DNA of 18,948 nucleotides, taken from Alphaproteobacteria bacterium (GTDB taxonomy: Bacteria > Pseudomonadota > Alphaproteobacteria > Rhizobiales > Aestuariivirgaceae). Under the pieces are notes generated by a model that worked only from the letters and a program-made list of their open reading frames with translations, did not search any database and had not been told where the DNA came from. The DNA is taken from contig VAZZ01000266.1 of NCBI GenBank assembly GCA_005884715.1, positions 1-18,948 of the forward strand. The letters are read 5' to 3'. Position numbers and translations under genes: made by a program. Below are positions 7,814 to 15,921 of this stretch, one piece after another. Position 1 is the stretch's first letter. Every line of letters begins with the position of its first letter.

Positions 7814-8936
7814 GACGCCTGCCGCCAATGCCACCGTCGCGGTTGATCTCGGCACGCGCCGCTACGAGATCGCGATCGGTGAAGGCCTGCTCGCCGAGGC
7901 GGGCAAGCGAATCAAGCCGTTCCTCAGGCGGCCGGTCGTTGCCATCGTCACCGACAGCAATGTCGCCTCTCGTCATCTCGACGGCCTGCAGCAGAGCCTC
8001 GCCGAGGCGGGCATCAGCGCCACCGTCATTGTGCTTCCGCCCGGCGAAGCGACCAAAAGCTACCGCCATCTGGCGGAAACCTTGGACGGGCTGCTCGCCG
8101 CTGGCATCGAACGGCGCGATATGGTCATTGCGCTTGGCGGCGGCGTCATTGGCGATCTTGCCGGTTTTGCCGCGTCGATCTTGCGGCGCGGCGTCGATTT
8201 CATCCAGATCCCCACCACTCTTTTGGCGCAGGTCGACTCATCCGTCGGCGGCAAGACCGGCATCAACTCGCCGCATGGCAAGAATCTCGTTGGCGCCTTC
8301 CACCAGCCGCGCGCCGTCCTGATCGACATAGCGCTCCTCGATACCCTGCCGCGGCGCGAACTCGCCGCAGGCTATGCCGAGGTCGCCAAATACGGCCTTC
8401 TCGGCGACGCCCCATTCTTCTCCTGGCTTGAAGCCAATGCTCCATCGCTCTTTGCCGGTGACGCGCAATCGCGCATCAAGGCGATCACCAGGAGCTGCGA
8501 GATGAAGGCCGCCATCGTTATCGAGGACGAGACCGAGACGGGCGTCCGTGCGCTCCTCAATCTTGGTCACACTTTCGGCCACGCGCTTGAAGCGGCGACT
8601 GGCTTTTCATCGCGCCTCCTCCATGGCGAGGCGGTCTCCATTGGCATGGCGCAGGCCTTCCGCTTCTCGGAACGGCAGGGACTCGCTGCGGCGGGAAATG
8701 CGGCGCGCGTCGAGAAACATTTGCGCTCGGTCGGCTTGCCGACGCGCCTTTCCGATATCCCGGGTGAATTGCCGGCGCCGGCGAAGCTGCTCGAGATCAT
8801 GCGCCAGGACAAGAAAGCGGTCGCCGGCAAGCTGACTTTTATCCTCGTGCGCGGCATCGGCGAGGCTTTCATCACGCGCGACATCGAGGAAACGGACGTT
8901 CTGGCTTTCCTTGCCGAGGAACAGCGCAAGACATGA
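7800..8936 (+). CDS. aroB: 3-dehydroquinate synthase
   Basis: A 378-residue dehydroquinate synthase, which cyclises DAHP to 3-dehydroquinate using NAD and a divalent metal in the second shikimate-pathway step. The NAD-binding region includes IVTDSNVAS and PPGEATKSY. The central signature ALGGGVIGDLAGFAASILRR is followed by IPTTLLAQVDSSVGGKTGIN, with substrate-contacting Lys and Asn. Metal ligands are the Glu in ELAAGYAEVAKYG and the His residues in NLGHTFGHALE and LHGEAVSIG. Length is normal. It starts inside the end of aroK and its stop overlaps the next start in an ATGA, giving a tightly coupled three-gene unit. Confidence 0.97.
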   Translation: MNKLETPAANATVAVDLGTRRYEIAIGEGLLAEAGKRIKPFLRRPVVAIVTDSNVASRHLDGLQQSLAEAGISATVIVLPPGEATKSYRHLAETLDGLLAAGIERRDMVIALGGGVIGDLAGFAASILRRGVDFIQIPTTLLAQVDSSVGGKTGINSPHGKNLVGAFHQPRAVLIDIALLDTLPRRELAAGYAEVAKYGLLGDAPFFSWLEANAPSLFAGDAQSRIKAITRSCEMKAAIVIEDETETGVRALLNLGHTFGHALEAATGFSSRLLHGEAVSIGMAQAFRFSERQGLAAAGNAARVEKHLRSVGLPTRLSDIPGELPAPAKLLEIMRQDKKAVAGKLTFILVRGIGEAFITRDIEETDVLAFLAEEQRKT

Positions 8937-9766
8937 TGGCTCTGGCCAGAGGCCTCAGGAGGCTGCTCGAGCGATTGGGCCTCGCCAAGCCGCAAACGGC
9001 CCAGGAGGAATTGCGCGGCGCCATCGACCTCCATCACAAGGAAGGTGCGGTCGTCAAGAAAGACCGCGACATGCTGGGCGGCATCCTCGATCTTTCCGAG
9101 CTCGAAGTGTTCGATGTCATGGTTCACCGTACCAAGATGACGACCATCGATGCCTCAATGCCGCAGGATCAGATCATCAAGGAAGTGCTGAAAAGCGGGC
9201 ACAGCCGCGTGCCGGTGTGGAAGGAGAGACCCGACAACATCATCGGCATCCTGCATGTGAAGGATCTGTTCGCCAAGCTCCTCGAAGTGGAGGGCGATGC
9301 GGCCAAGATATCGATCGAGCCGATCGTGAAGCCGCCCTGGTTCGTTCCCGACACCAGGCGGGTTTCCGATCAGCTCGCCGCCTTTCTCCGGCGCAAGACC
9401 CATTTCGCTCTGGTGGTGGACGAATATGGGGAAGTGATGGGCCTTGTCACGCTCGAGGACGTGCTCGAGGAAATTGTTGGCGATATCTCCGATGAGCACG
9501 ACGCCGAACGCCCGCGCATCCGCAAGCAGAAGGATGGTTCGGTGATCATCGACGGCACGGTACCGATTCGCGATCTCAACCGCACGCTCGACTGGCATCT
9601 GCCCGATGCGGAAGTGACGACGCTGGCCGGCCTCGTGGTGCATGAGGCGCGCATGATTCCCGGTACCGGCCAGGTTTTCACCTTTCATGGCTTCCGCTTC
9701 GAAGTGTTGCGCAAGCGCCGCCATCAGATCACCACCTTGCGGGTGACGCCCGCGCCGGCGGAATAG
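8933..9766 (+). CDS. CBS-pair/CorC-domain protein lacking the DUF21 membrane domain
   Basis: A 277-residue protein with a CBS pair and a C-terminal CorC_HlyC domain. CBS1 starts near ELEVFDVMVHRTKMTTID and includes GHSRVPVWKERPDNIIGILH; CBS2 includes KPPWFVPDTRRVSDQL and HFALVVDEYGEVMGLVTLED; the CorC domain contains the DGTVPIRDLNR and FTFHGFRFEVL segments. These proteins are tied to Mg/Co efflux or ion sensing. The sequence looks like rhizobial CNNM/HlyC-type proteins that normally carry a four-helix DUF21 domain before the CBS pair. Here only about 35 polar residues precede it, as in the soluble E. coli CorC (YbeX). The ATG overlaps the aroB stop by four bases, so no coding space remains for a membrane domain. 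It is probably cytoplasmic. Confidence 0.88.
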   Translation: MMALARGLRRLLERLGLAKPQTAQEELRGAIDLHHKEGAVVKKDRDMLGGILDLSELEVFDVMVHRTKMTTIDASMPQDQIIKEVLKSGHSRVPVWKERPDNIIGILHVKDLFAKLLEVEGDAAKISIEPIVKPPWFVPDTRRVSDQLAAFLRRKTHFALVVDEYGEVMGLVTLEDVLEEIVGDISDEHDAERPRIRKQKDGSVIIDGTVPIRDLNRTLDWHLPDAEVTTLAGLVVHEARMIPGTGQVFTFHGFRFEVLRKRRHQITTLRVTPAPAE

Positions 9767-9861
9767 GCGTTTTCCTTCTCCCCTCTGGAGGGAAGCGCAG
9801 TTCAAAACTTGGGTGAGACGTTGCCTTCAAATAACCGCCTTGCCGGCTATCCTAGCGGCAT

Positions 9862-10980
9862 ATGAAAGACACCGCGGCATATGATCTGGTGATCGTAGGA
9901 GCGAGCTTTGCCGGACTTGTCTGTGCCCGCGCTGCTGCCATCCGCCGCCTGCGCACCCTCGTCCTTGAAGCCAAGCGTGATCCGGGTGCCCGCATCTCGA
10001 CCACCGGCATCCTCGTAAAGGAAGCAGCGGAGGAAGTGGACATCCCGCCCCACCTCACCCGCACCGTTCATGGTGTCAGGCTCTATTCGCCCTCGCTGCG
10101 CTCCGTCGATCTCTTCGCGCCCGGCTATTATTTCCTCACCAGTAACACCGCCGATCTCTTGCGCTGGCTGGCCCGGGATTGCCAAACGGCGGGCGTCCAG
10201 ATGCGCTGCTCGACCAAGCTCGATCGCGCCGTCCGCCAAGGCGAGATGATCTTCCTGCCGCAACTGGGTCTGAGGACCCGCTACCTGGTCGGCGCCGATG
10301 GCGCCCGCTCGACCGTCGCCCGGCTCTTCGATCTCGGGCGGAATACGAAATTCCTCACCGGCCTGGAAGTCGAGTTTCCTGAATTGCCCATGGCCGATCC
10401 CGATTTCCTGCACTGCTTTCTCGATTCAAGGCTGGCGCGCGGCTATCTCGCCTGGGTGGCGCCCGCCCCTGGTTTCTTCCAGGCCGGTCTTGCCACCAAT
10501 GAGGACGCAAAGCCCGATCTCAGGGCCTTCCTCACCCATACCGAAAAGCTTTTCGGATTCTCGAAAGTGAGCGTGAAGGAGCGCCGCAGTGGCCGCATCC
10601 CTTGCGGGGGCCTTGTCTATCCTTTCGCCGCCCCCCGTGTCCTCCTCATTGGCGATGCCGCCGGCCATGTCTCGCCATTGACCGGTGGCGGCATACGTCT
10701 GGCTTTTCGCTACGGCCGCCGCGCCGCGCAATTGATCGCCGATCATCTGACCCGTCATGGGCCGCCGCCCGAAGCGGTGCTGGCAAGGGAAATTCCCACC
10801 ATGCGCAAGAAGCTCATTTTGCGACGGGTCATGAACGCGCCCCCGCCCAACTGGCTCTATGATATGGCGATCGGCACCCCCTTGATGAACTGGTTCGCTC
10901 GCAAAATATATTTCCATCGCCGAGCCGGTCTGGGCGATCGCCTTGAAACTTTAGAGCAGCACATCAAGAGTTCCGTCTGA
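9862..10980 (+). CDS. FAD-dependent oxidoreductase, geranylgeranyl reductase family
   Basis: A 372-residue flavoprotein of the p-hydroxybenzoate-hydroxylase fold. The N-terminal Rossmann motif is DLVIVGASFAGLVCARAAA, with the acidic ribose-binding Glu in LVLEAKRD. The second FAD/NADH motif is LVGADGARSTVARL, and the third is LLIGDAAGHVSPLTGGGIRL. The arrangement and the GGGI ending fit the geranylgeranyl reductase family, which saturates isoprenoid double bonds, but related monooxygenases share these motifs, so the substrate is unknown. No bacteriochlorophyll or carotenoid genes are in the window. It follows a 95-base gap after the CBS gene and has its own probable start region; no strong ribosome binding site is visible. 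It converges with bolA across 8 bases. Confidence 0.85.
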   Translation: MKDTAAYDLVIVGASFAGLVCARAAAIRRLRTLVLEAKRDPGARISTTGILVKEAAEEVDIPPHLTRTVHGVRLYSPSLRSVDLFAPGYYFLTSNTADLLRWLARDCQTAGVQMRCSTKLDRAVRQGEMIFLPQLGLRTRYLVGADGARSTVARLFDLGRNTKFLTGLEVEFPELPMADPDFLHCFLDSRLARGYLAWVAPAPGFFQAGLATNEDAKPDLRAFLTHTEKLFGFSKVSVKERRSGRIPCGGLVYPFAAPRVLLIGDAAGHVSPLTGGGIRLAFRYGRRAAQLIADHLTRHGPPPEAVLAREIPTMRKKLILRRVMNAPPPNWLYDMAIGTPLMNWFARKIYFHRRAGLGDRLETLEQHIKSSV

Positions 10981-10988
10981 TGTGTCTA

Positions 10989-11258
10989 TTACGGCGCCGC
11001 GGCCTGGATGGCGAGTGCATGGACGCGTGATTTGAGCTCCTGCGCCAGGACATCATTCACCATGCGATGGCTATCGACCCGGCTCTTGCCCGCGAAGGCC
11101 GCCGACACAATTTTGACGCGGAAATGGCTTTCACCATCCGGATGCGATCCGGCATGGCCGGCATGCAGGTGCGATTCATCGATCACATCGAGCATCTGCG
11201 GCTGAAAGGCGCGCTCGAGCTTATCCCTGATATATGTGCCAACGGGTCCCAGCTCCAT
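10989..11258 (-). CDS. bolA: BolA family protein
   Basis: An 89-residue BolA protein. The class II KH-like fold is recognisable from YIRDKLERAFQPQMLDVIDES, the HAGHAGSHPDGESHFRVKIVS segment, FAGKSRVDSHRMVNDVL and ELKSRVHALAIQA. The conserved C-terminal His and the His-rich loop are the residues that share a [2Fe-2S] cluster with monothiol glutaredoxins in known BolA-Grx pairs, linking it to iron-sulfur and iron homeostasis. The ATG at 11258 has GGAG eight bases upstream and gives the normal length; an in-frame extension to 11453 is antisense to the J-domain gene and can be ignored. It diverges from the J-domain gene with only 39 bases between starts, so promoters must overlap. Confidence 0.93.
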   Translation of the reverse strand: MELGPVGTYIRDKLERAFQPQMLDVIDESHLHAGHAGSHPDGESHFRVKIVSAAFAGKSRVDSHRMVNDVLAQELKSRVHALAIQAAAP

Positions 11259-11297
11259 GACTTGCTCCTGCCTCAACTGAAGATCATATTGGTATTG

Positions 11298-11897
11298 ATG
11301 AAGCTCGATTCCAAATATTTCGACAAGATTCGCGTCAAACCCGGCGAAGAACGTCTGTCGCGCGGCAAACATCCGCCGTGCGAATGGCCGGGCTGCGCCA
11401 AACCGGGACGCCATCGCGCTCCCAAGGGCCGCAATCACGAAGGCCAGTTCCATTCATTCTGCCTGGAGCATGTCCAGCAATATAACAAGCAGTACAATTA
11501 TTTTGACGGCATGAAGGACGATGCCGTTCGCGACTTTCAGAAGGAGGCCCAGACCGGGCATCGCCCGACCTGGAAGCTCGGCCAGAATTCGAGCACGATG
11601 AGCATCAATGGCCGCCGTATCAGGCCCGGTGCCTTTCGTGACCCTTTCAATATCCTCGGCGAAAACGGCCAGCCGAAAAGGCCAAGTACCGCGCGTCCCA
11701 TTCGCAATGCAGAGTTGAAGGCCTTGCATACACTGGGACTCGATGAGACGGCGACCAAGGAAAAGGCCAGGGCGCAATATAAGACTCTTGTCAAAAGGCT
11801 TCACCCAGACGCCAATAATGGCAGCCGGGCCAATGAGGATACGCTGAAAGCGGTCATCCAGGCCTATGACTATCTGCGCTCGACCGGATTTTGCTGA
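11298..11897 (+). CDS. J-domain protein with N-terminal Cys motif
   Basis: A 199-residue DnaJ-like co-chaperone. The J domain is at the C-terminus (about residues 137-199), with LHTLGLDETATKEKARAQYK, the HPD tripeptide in LVKRLHPDANN, and a helix 3-4 ending YDYLRSTGFC. This HPD normally stimulates the ATPase of a DnaK-type Hsp70. The N-terminal half has CEWPGC and a later FCLEH, a possible zinc site, and a conserved-looking MKDDAVRDFQ/GHRPTWKLG part. There is no Gly/Phe or DnaJ zinc-finger region. It ends 42 bases before cobS, a placement I recall from several Hyphomicrobiales, suggesting a shared transcript. The start at 11298 is the first ATG outside bolA; the ribosome binding site is weak. 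Confidence 0.86.
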   Translation: MKLDSKYFDKIRVKPGEERLSRGKHPPCEWPGCAKPGRHRAPKGRNHEGQFHSFCLEHVQQYNKQYNYFDGMKDDAVRDFQKEAQTGHRPTWKLGQNSSTMSINGRRIRPGAFRDPFNILGENGQPKRPSTARPIRNAELKALHTLGLDETATKEKARAQYKTLVKRLHPDANNGSRANEDTLKAVIQAYDYLRSTGFC

Positions 11898-11938
11898 ACT
11901 ATCTTCAGGATCCGACATTATATTTTGGCTATAAAGTT

Positions 11939-12928
11939 ATGAGCGCGACCGTTAATGGCGAAACAGCCCCCCTCCCCGACATGAAAGTGTCGGTTCGGCA
12001 ACTGTTTGGCTTCGATTCAAGCATTGAAGTTCCGGCTTATTCGAAGGCCAGCGAACACGTCCCTGACCTCGACGAGGATTACCTCTTCAACCGCGAGACT
12101 ACCCTCGCGATCCTGGCCGGCTTTGCCTATAACCGGCGCGTCATGATCACCGGCTATCATGGCACCGGCAAGTCGACCCATATCGAGCAGGTCGCCGCGC
12201 GTCTCAACTGGCCTTGCATCCGCATCAATCTCGACAGCCATATCAGCCGCATCGACCTGATCGGCAAGGACGCCATCGTCCTCAAGGAAGGCAAGCAGAT
12301 CACCGAATTCCGCGAAGGCATCCTGCCCTGGTCCTATCAGCACAACGTGGCTCTGGTATTCGATGAATATGATGCCGGGCGTCCCGATGTCATGTTCGTC
12401 ATCCAGCGCATCCTTGAATCGTCGGGCAAGCTGACGCTGCTCGACCAGTCGCGGGTGATCCGTCCCCATCCCGCCTTCCGGCTGTTCTCGACCGCCAATA
12501 CAATCGGTCTCGGCGATACCACCGGCCTTTATCACGGCACCCAGCAGATCAACCAGGCGCAGATGGACCGCTGGTCCATCGTGACTGCCCTCAATTATCT
12601 GCCGCATGCCCAGGAAGTCGGCATCGTCCTGGCCAAGACCAAGGAATATGACACCGACAAGGGCCGCAAGGTCATCGCCAATATGGTGCGCGTCGCCGAC
12701 CTCACCCGCAACGCCTTCATGCAGGGCGATCTGTCGACGGTCATGAGCCCGCGCACCGTTATGACCTGGGCGCAGAATGCCGAGATCTTCGACGATTTGG
12801 GCTTCGCCTTCCGCGTCACCTTTCTCAACAAATGCGATGAGCTCGAACGCGCTTTGGTCGCCGAGTTCTATCAGCGCTGTTTCGGCGAGGAACTTCCCGA
12901 ATCGCCGGCGCATGTCGCTCTGTCATGA
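11939..12928 (+). CDS. cobS: Cobaltochelatase subunit CobS (AAA+ ATPase)
   Basis: A 329-residue AAA+ subunit of the aerobic cobaltochelatase CobNST, which inserts Co2+ into hydrogenobyrinate a,c-diamide in B12 synthesis. Walker A is GYHGTGKST and Walker B is VALVFDEYD. The region INLDSHISRIDLIGKD and the stretch RVIRPHPAFRLFSTANTIGL (sensor-like Asn) match CobS closely, as does the start DMKVSVRQLFGFDSS. CobS and CobT form the chaperone-like motor and CobN binds substrate. The ATG at 11939 is chosen by family length; the frame is open back to a TTG at 11891, within the J-domain gene end. No clear ribosome binding site precedes 11939. cobT begins 9 bases after the stop, behind a GAGG. Confidence 0.95.
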   Translation: MSATVNGETAPLPDMKVSVRQLFGFDSSIEVPAYSKASEHVPDLDEDYLFNRETTLAILAGFAYNRRVMITGYHGTGKSTHIEQVAARLNWPCIRINLDSHISRIDLIGKDAIVLKEGKQITEFREGILPWSYQHNVALVFDEYDAGRPDVMFVIQRILESSGKLTLLDQSRVIRPHPAFRLFSTANTIGLGDTTGLYHGTQQINQAQMDRWSIVTALNYLPHAQEVGIVLAKTKEYDTDKGRKVIANMVRVADLTRNAFMQGDLSTVMSPRTVMTWAQNAEIFDDLGFAFRVTFLNKCDELERALVAEFYQRCFGEELPESPAHVALS

Positions 12929-12937
12929 GGCCCTCTG

Positions 12938-14807
12938 ATGGCTCAGGACCGCGAAGGACCGGCAGGCGAATTCCGTAATGTCCTCACCTTGGCAATGAAG
13001 ACCATTGCCGGCGAGCCTGAACTCTCGGTCACCTTCGGCGCCGAAACGCCGGGCCTTCAGGGCAAGAAGGTCAAGCTTCCGCAAGTCTCGATCGATCTCA
13101 ACCGTCAGGAAGTCGCCATCACGCGCGGCATTTCGGACTCCTTCGCCATGCGTCTCGCCAATCACGATGACGCCGTCCATGATCACTATCGCCCGGAAGG
13201 CAAGAACGCGCGAGCGATGTTCGAAGCAGTCGAGCAGGCCCGTGTCGAATGCATCGGCGCCCGCGCCATGCCGGGCATGGCCCAGAATCTCTCGGCCATG
13301 CTGCAGGATCGCTATCAGAAGAAGATGGCCGGACGCCCGGCGACCAAGAAAGATGCACCGCTCGAGGAAGCCGTGGCTCTACTGGTGCGCGAGCGCCTGA
13401 CCGGCACCGCCCCGCCCGAAGACGCTCAGGGGCTTGTCGATCTCTGGCGGCCCTGGGTCGAGGAGAAGGCTGCCTCCCAGCTCGATCACCTGACCAAAGC
13501 CATCACCGATCAGGCGGCCTTTGCCCGCATGTCGCGCGACATCATCGCCGCCCTCGATATGGCCGATGAGCTCGGCGAGGACCCCGACCAGACCGACGAC
13601 AGCGACGAGAATGAGGAAGAGCGAGACGCCCGAAGGCGAGGAGCAGGAAAGCCAGCAATCGGCCTCAGAAGAGCTGCAGGACGCCGAAGGCGAGACCGAT
13701 GCCTCCGAGATGGATGCCCAGCAACTCGATATCGATGACATGCCGGACGACATGGAGAGCGAGGAGAGTCCCGATGGCGAGGAGCCGTGGCGCCCGCAAT
13801 TGCCCTTCTCGTCGCTCTCGAATGAAGATTTCTATCGCGTCTATACCAACCAGTTCGACGAGGAAATCTCGGCCGAGGATCTGTGCGACTCTGAGGAACT
13901 GACGCGGCTCAGGAATTATCTCGACAAGCAGCTTTCCAATCTCCAGGGCGTTGTGGCGAGGCTCGCCAACCGCCTGCAGCGCCGCCTCATGGCGCAGCAG
14001 AACCGCTCCTGGGATTTCGATCTCGAGGAAGGCCTGCTCGATGCCTCGAGACTGACCCGCGTCATCATCGATCCCTTGCATGCGCTCTCCTTCAAGGAGG
14101 AGCAGGACATGGAGTTCCGCGATACCGTGGTGACGCTGCTGCTCGACAATTCAGGCTCGATGCGCGGCCGCCCGATCACGGTGGCGGCGACCTGTGCCGA
14201 TATTCTCGCTCGCACGCTCGAGCGCTGCGGCGTCAAGGTCGAGATCTTGGGCTTCACCACCAGGGCCTGGAAGGGCGGCCAATCGCGCGAGAAATGGCTC
14301 GCCGCCGGCAAGCCAGGCAATCCCGGCCGCCTCAATGACCTGCGCCACATCATTTACAAGTCGGCCGACACACCGTGGCGGCGGGCCAGGCGCAATCTCG
14401 GCCTGATGATGCGCGAGGGCCTCCTCAAGGAGAATATCGACGGCGAGGCGCTGATCTGGGCGCATAACCGGCTCCTCGGCCGCACCGAGCAGCGCCGCAT
14501 CCTGATGGTGATCTCGGATGGCGCGCCGGTCGATGATTCGACGCTCTCGGTCAATTCCGGCAATTATCTCGAAAAGCATCTGCGCCAGATCATCACCGAT
14601 ATCGAGAACCGCTCGCCGGTCGAACTTATCGCCATCGGCATCGGTCATGACGTGACGCGCTACTACAAGCGCGCCGTGACCATTGTCGATGCCGAGGAAC
14701 TGGGTGGCGCCATGACCGAGAAGCTCGCCGAGCTCTTCGAAGAGAAGGCGCCGACCGAAAAGCCCAAGCAGTCGGTGAAATTGCCTTCCAGGCGCCGGCT
14801 CAACTGA
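12938..14807 (+). pseudogene. cobT: Cobaltochelatase subunit CobT (vWA), with a frame break in the acidic linker
   Basis: The vWA-domain partner of CobS. The first frame (from ATG 12938, GAGG at 12927-12930) gives a normal CobT N-terminus through ISDSFAMRLANHD, YRPEGKNARAMFEAVEQARV and the acidic DELGEDPDQTDDSDENEEE. At about 13619-13623 the CobT-like sequence moves to the next frame (+1), where it resumes as ETPEGEEQESQQSASEELQD and runs to TGA at 14805-14807. The second part holds the vWA domain with the MIDAS motif LLLDNSGSMRGRP, plus TTRAWKGGQSREKW and VISDGAPVDDSTLSVNSGNY. Joined, the product would be about 622 residues, close to the usual length. Unshifted, translation ends at 13738 after 266 residues. 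One extra base (for example C13622) explains the break. Sequencing error, true mutation and programmed shifting remain possible. The stop overlaps the next start by one base. Confidence 0.9.
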
Positions 14808-15769
14808 TGAGATGGCTTGCAGCGCTGGTTTTCCTGCTCATCGCCCTGCCCGCCGGCGCCCAGGAAGGAACGCTCACCGTCAGAACGATACCGGTGAAAT
14901 CCTTCAACCTGTTCTCGCAGCTCGTGACCTTTGGCGGGCTCGAATGGCGCGGCGGCATCGAGCTTGCGAGCGATGATGAGCGCTTCGGCGGCCTGTCGTC
15001 GCTCGAGCTCACCGAGGACGGCTCAGACCTCCTTGCAGTGAGCGACCGCGGCTTCTGGTTCAAGGCCGATCTCGTCTATACCGACGGCCATCTCTCAGGG
15101 CTTGGCAAAACCGTCATGGCCTCGATCCTCGGCCCGGATGGCAAGGCGCTCGCCGGCTGGGAGCCGGGCCGCATCGATGGCAAGGTGATCGTCGGCTTCG
15201 AAAGCCGCGCCCGCGCCGGTCTCTACGATCTGGGCAAGGATGGCTTCCAGGCACGCTTCCGGGATCTGAAGCTCCCGAAAGATGTGGCGAAGGGGCCCCC
15301 CAACAAAGAGCTGGAAGCGATCGGGCGCTTCACCTCAGGTCCCCTCGCCGGATCGATCGTTGCGATATCCGAGCTCAACAAGGACGAGAATGGCGATATC
15401 CGCGCCTGGGTCTGGGGCGGCGGCAGGAAAGCCTTCGATTTCGCCATCAAGCAGTTCGAGGATTATGCGATCACCGATCTCGCTATCCTGCCCGATGGCG
15501 ACATATTGACGGTGGAGAGGAGCTTCGGCGCATCGGTTCTGCCCGGCATGGCGATCCGCCGCATCAGGACGGAAGACATTGTTGCCAATGGCGCGGTTTC
15601 ACCCAGCCTCGTCTTCTCCGGCCGCATGCCGTTCTACCGAATCGACAATATGGAAGGCATCGCCGTGTCGCGCCTCAATGGCGAGACTCGCGTCACGGTC
15701 GTCTCCGATAACAACTATCGGCCGGAATTCCAGCGCACCTTGCTCCTGCAATTCGCGCTGAAGCGATAG
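14807..15769 (+). CDS. Exported esterase-like protein of the phytase-like family
   Basis: A 320-residue secreted protein. A signal peptide is clear (MRWLAALVFLLIALPAGAQE, cleavage probably after GAQ or nearby). The rest matches the 'esterase-like activity of phytase' family, a beta-propeller-like fold: FGGLSSLELTEDGSDLLAVS, SDRGFWFKADL, NKELEAIGRFTSGPLAGSIV, DYAITDLAILPDGDILTVER and DNMEGIAVSRLNGETRVTVV. Repeated Asp/Glu-rich turns are consistent with metal binding. Whether it hydrolyses phytate or another phosphoester is not shown by sequence. ATG 14807 overlaps the cobT TGA (TGATG), so translation is coupled to cobT; a role in cobalamin metabolism is not implied. Confidence 0.85.
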   Translation: MRWLAALVFLLIALPAGAQEGTLTVRTIPVKSFNLFSQLVTFGGLEWRGGIELASDDERFGGLSSLELTEDGSDLLAVSDRGFWFKADLVYTDGHLSGLGKTVMASILGPDGKALAGWEPGRIDGKVIVGFESRARAGLYDLGKDGFQARFRDLKLPKDVAKGPPNKELEAIGRFTSGPLAGSIVAISELNKDENGDIRAWVWGGGRKAFDFAIKQFEDYAITDLAILPDGDILTVERSFGASVLPGMAIRRIRTEDIVANGAVSPSLVFSGRMPFYRIDNMEGIAVSRLNGETRVTVVSDNNYRPEFQRTLLLQFALKR

Positions 15770-15778
15770 CTTCCTCCT

Positions 15779-15878
15779 GTCATCCCGGCGAAAGCCGGGA
15801 CCCATTAAATTCTTTCAACGCGAGCAGCGGCGCCCAGATTGCACTTATTCAATGGGTCCCGACTTTCGTCGGGATGAC
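15779..15878. repeat. Long inverted repeat with nested hairpins (REP-like)
   Basis: Two 28-base arms (15779-15806 and 15851-15878) are reverse complements with two mismatches, separated by 44 bases. Each arm is itself a hairpin: CCCGGC-GAAA-GCCGGG on the left and CCCGAC-TTTC-GTCGGG on the right. The two differences between arms pair with each other inside each small hairpin, so both stems stay perfect. The element sits after the phytase-like gene and before the convergent SRPBCC stop, where it may terminate or protect transcripts. The GTCATCCCGGCGAAAGCCGG core is a common bacterial intergenic repeat sequence. Confidence 0.85.
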
Positions 15879-15921
15879 GAGTTGAGAATGCAGTAGAAAC
15901 TCGAGCAAAATGCATTTCGCG

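Noticed and set aside
9767..9861. Possible terminator CTTCTCCCC..GGAGGGAAG before the flavoprotein gene
   Set aside because: The stem is imperfect, short and lacks a T-run, so I did not list it.
11259..11453. Upstream extension of bolA to 11453
   Set aside because: The extra residues are the antisense of the J-domain gene, and a good GGAG supports the start at 11258.
12017..12913. 298-codon minus-strand frame opposite cobS
   Set aside because: It is antisense to a fully conserved CobS and has no recognisable domain.
15779..15878. CRISPR-like repeat
   Set aside because: There are only two arms in inverted, not direct, orientation, and no spacer series or cas genes.
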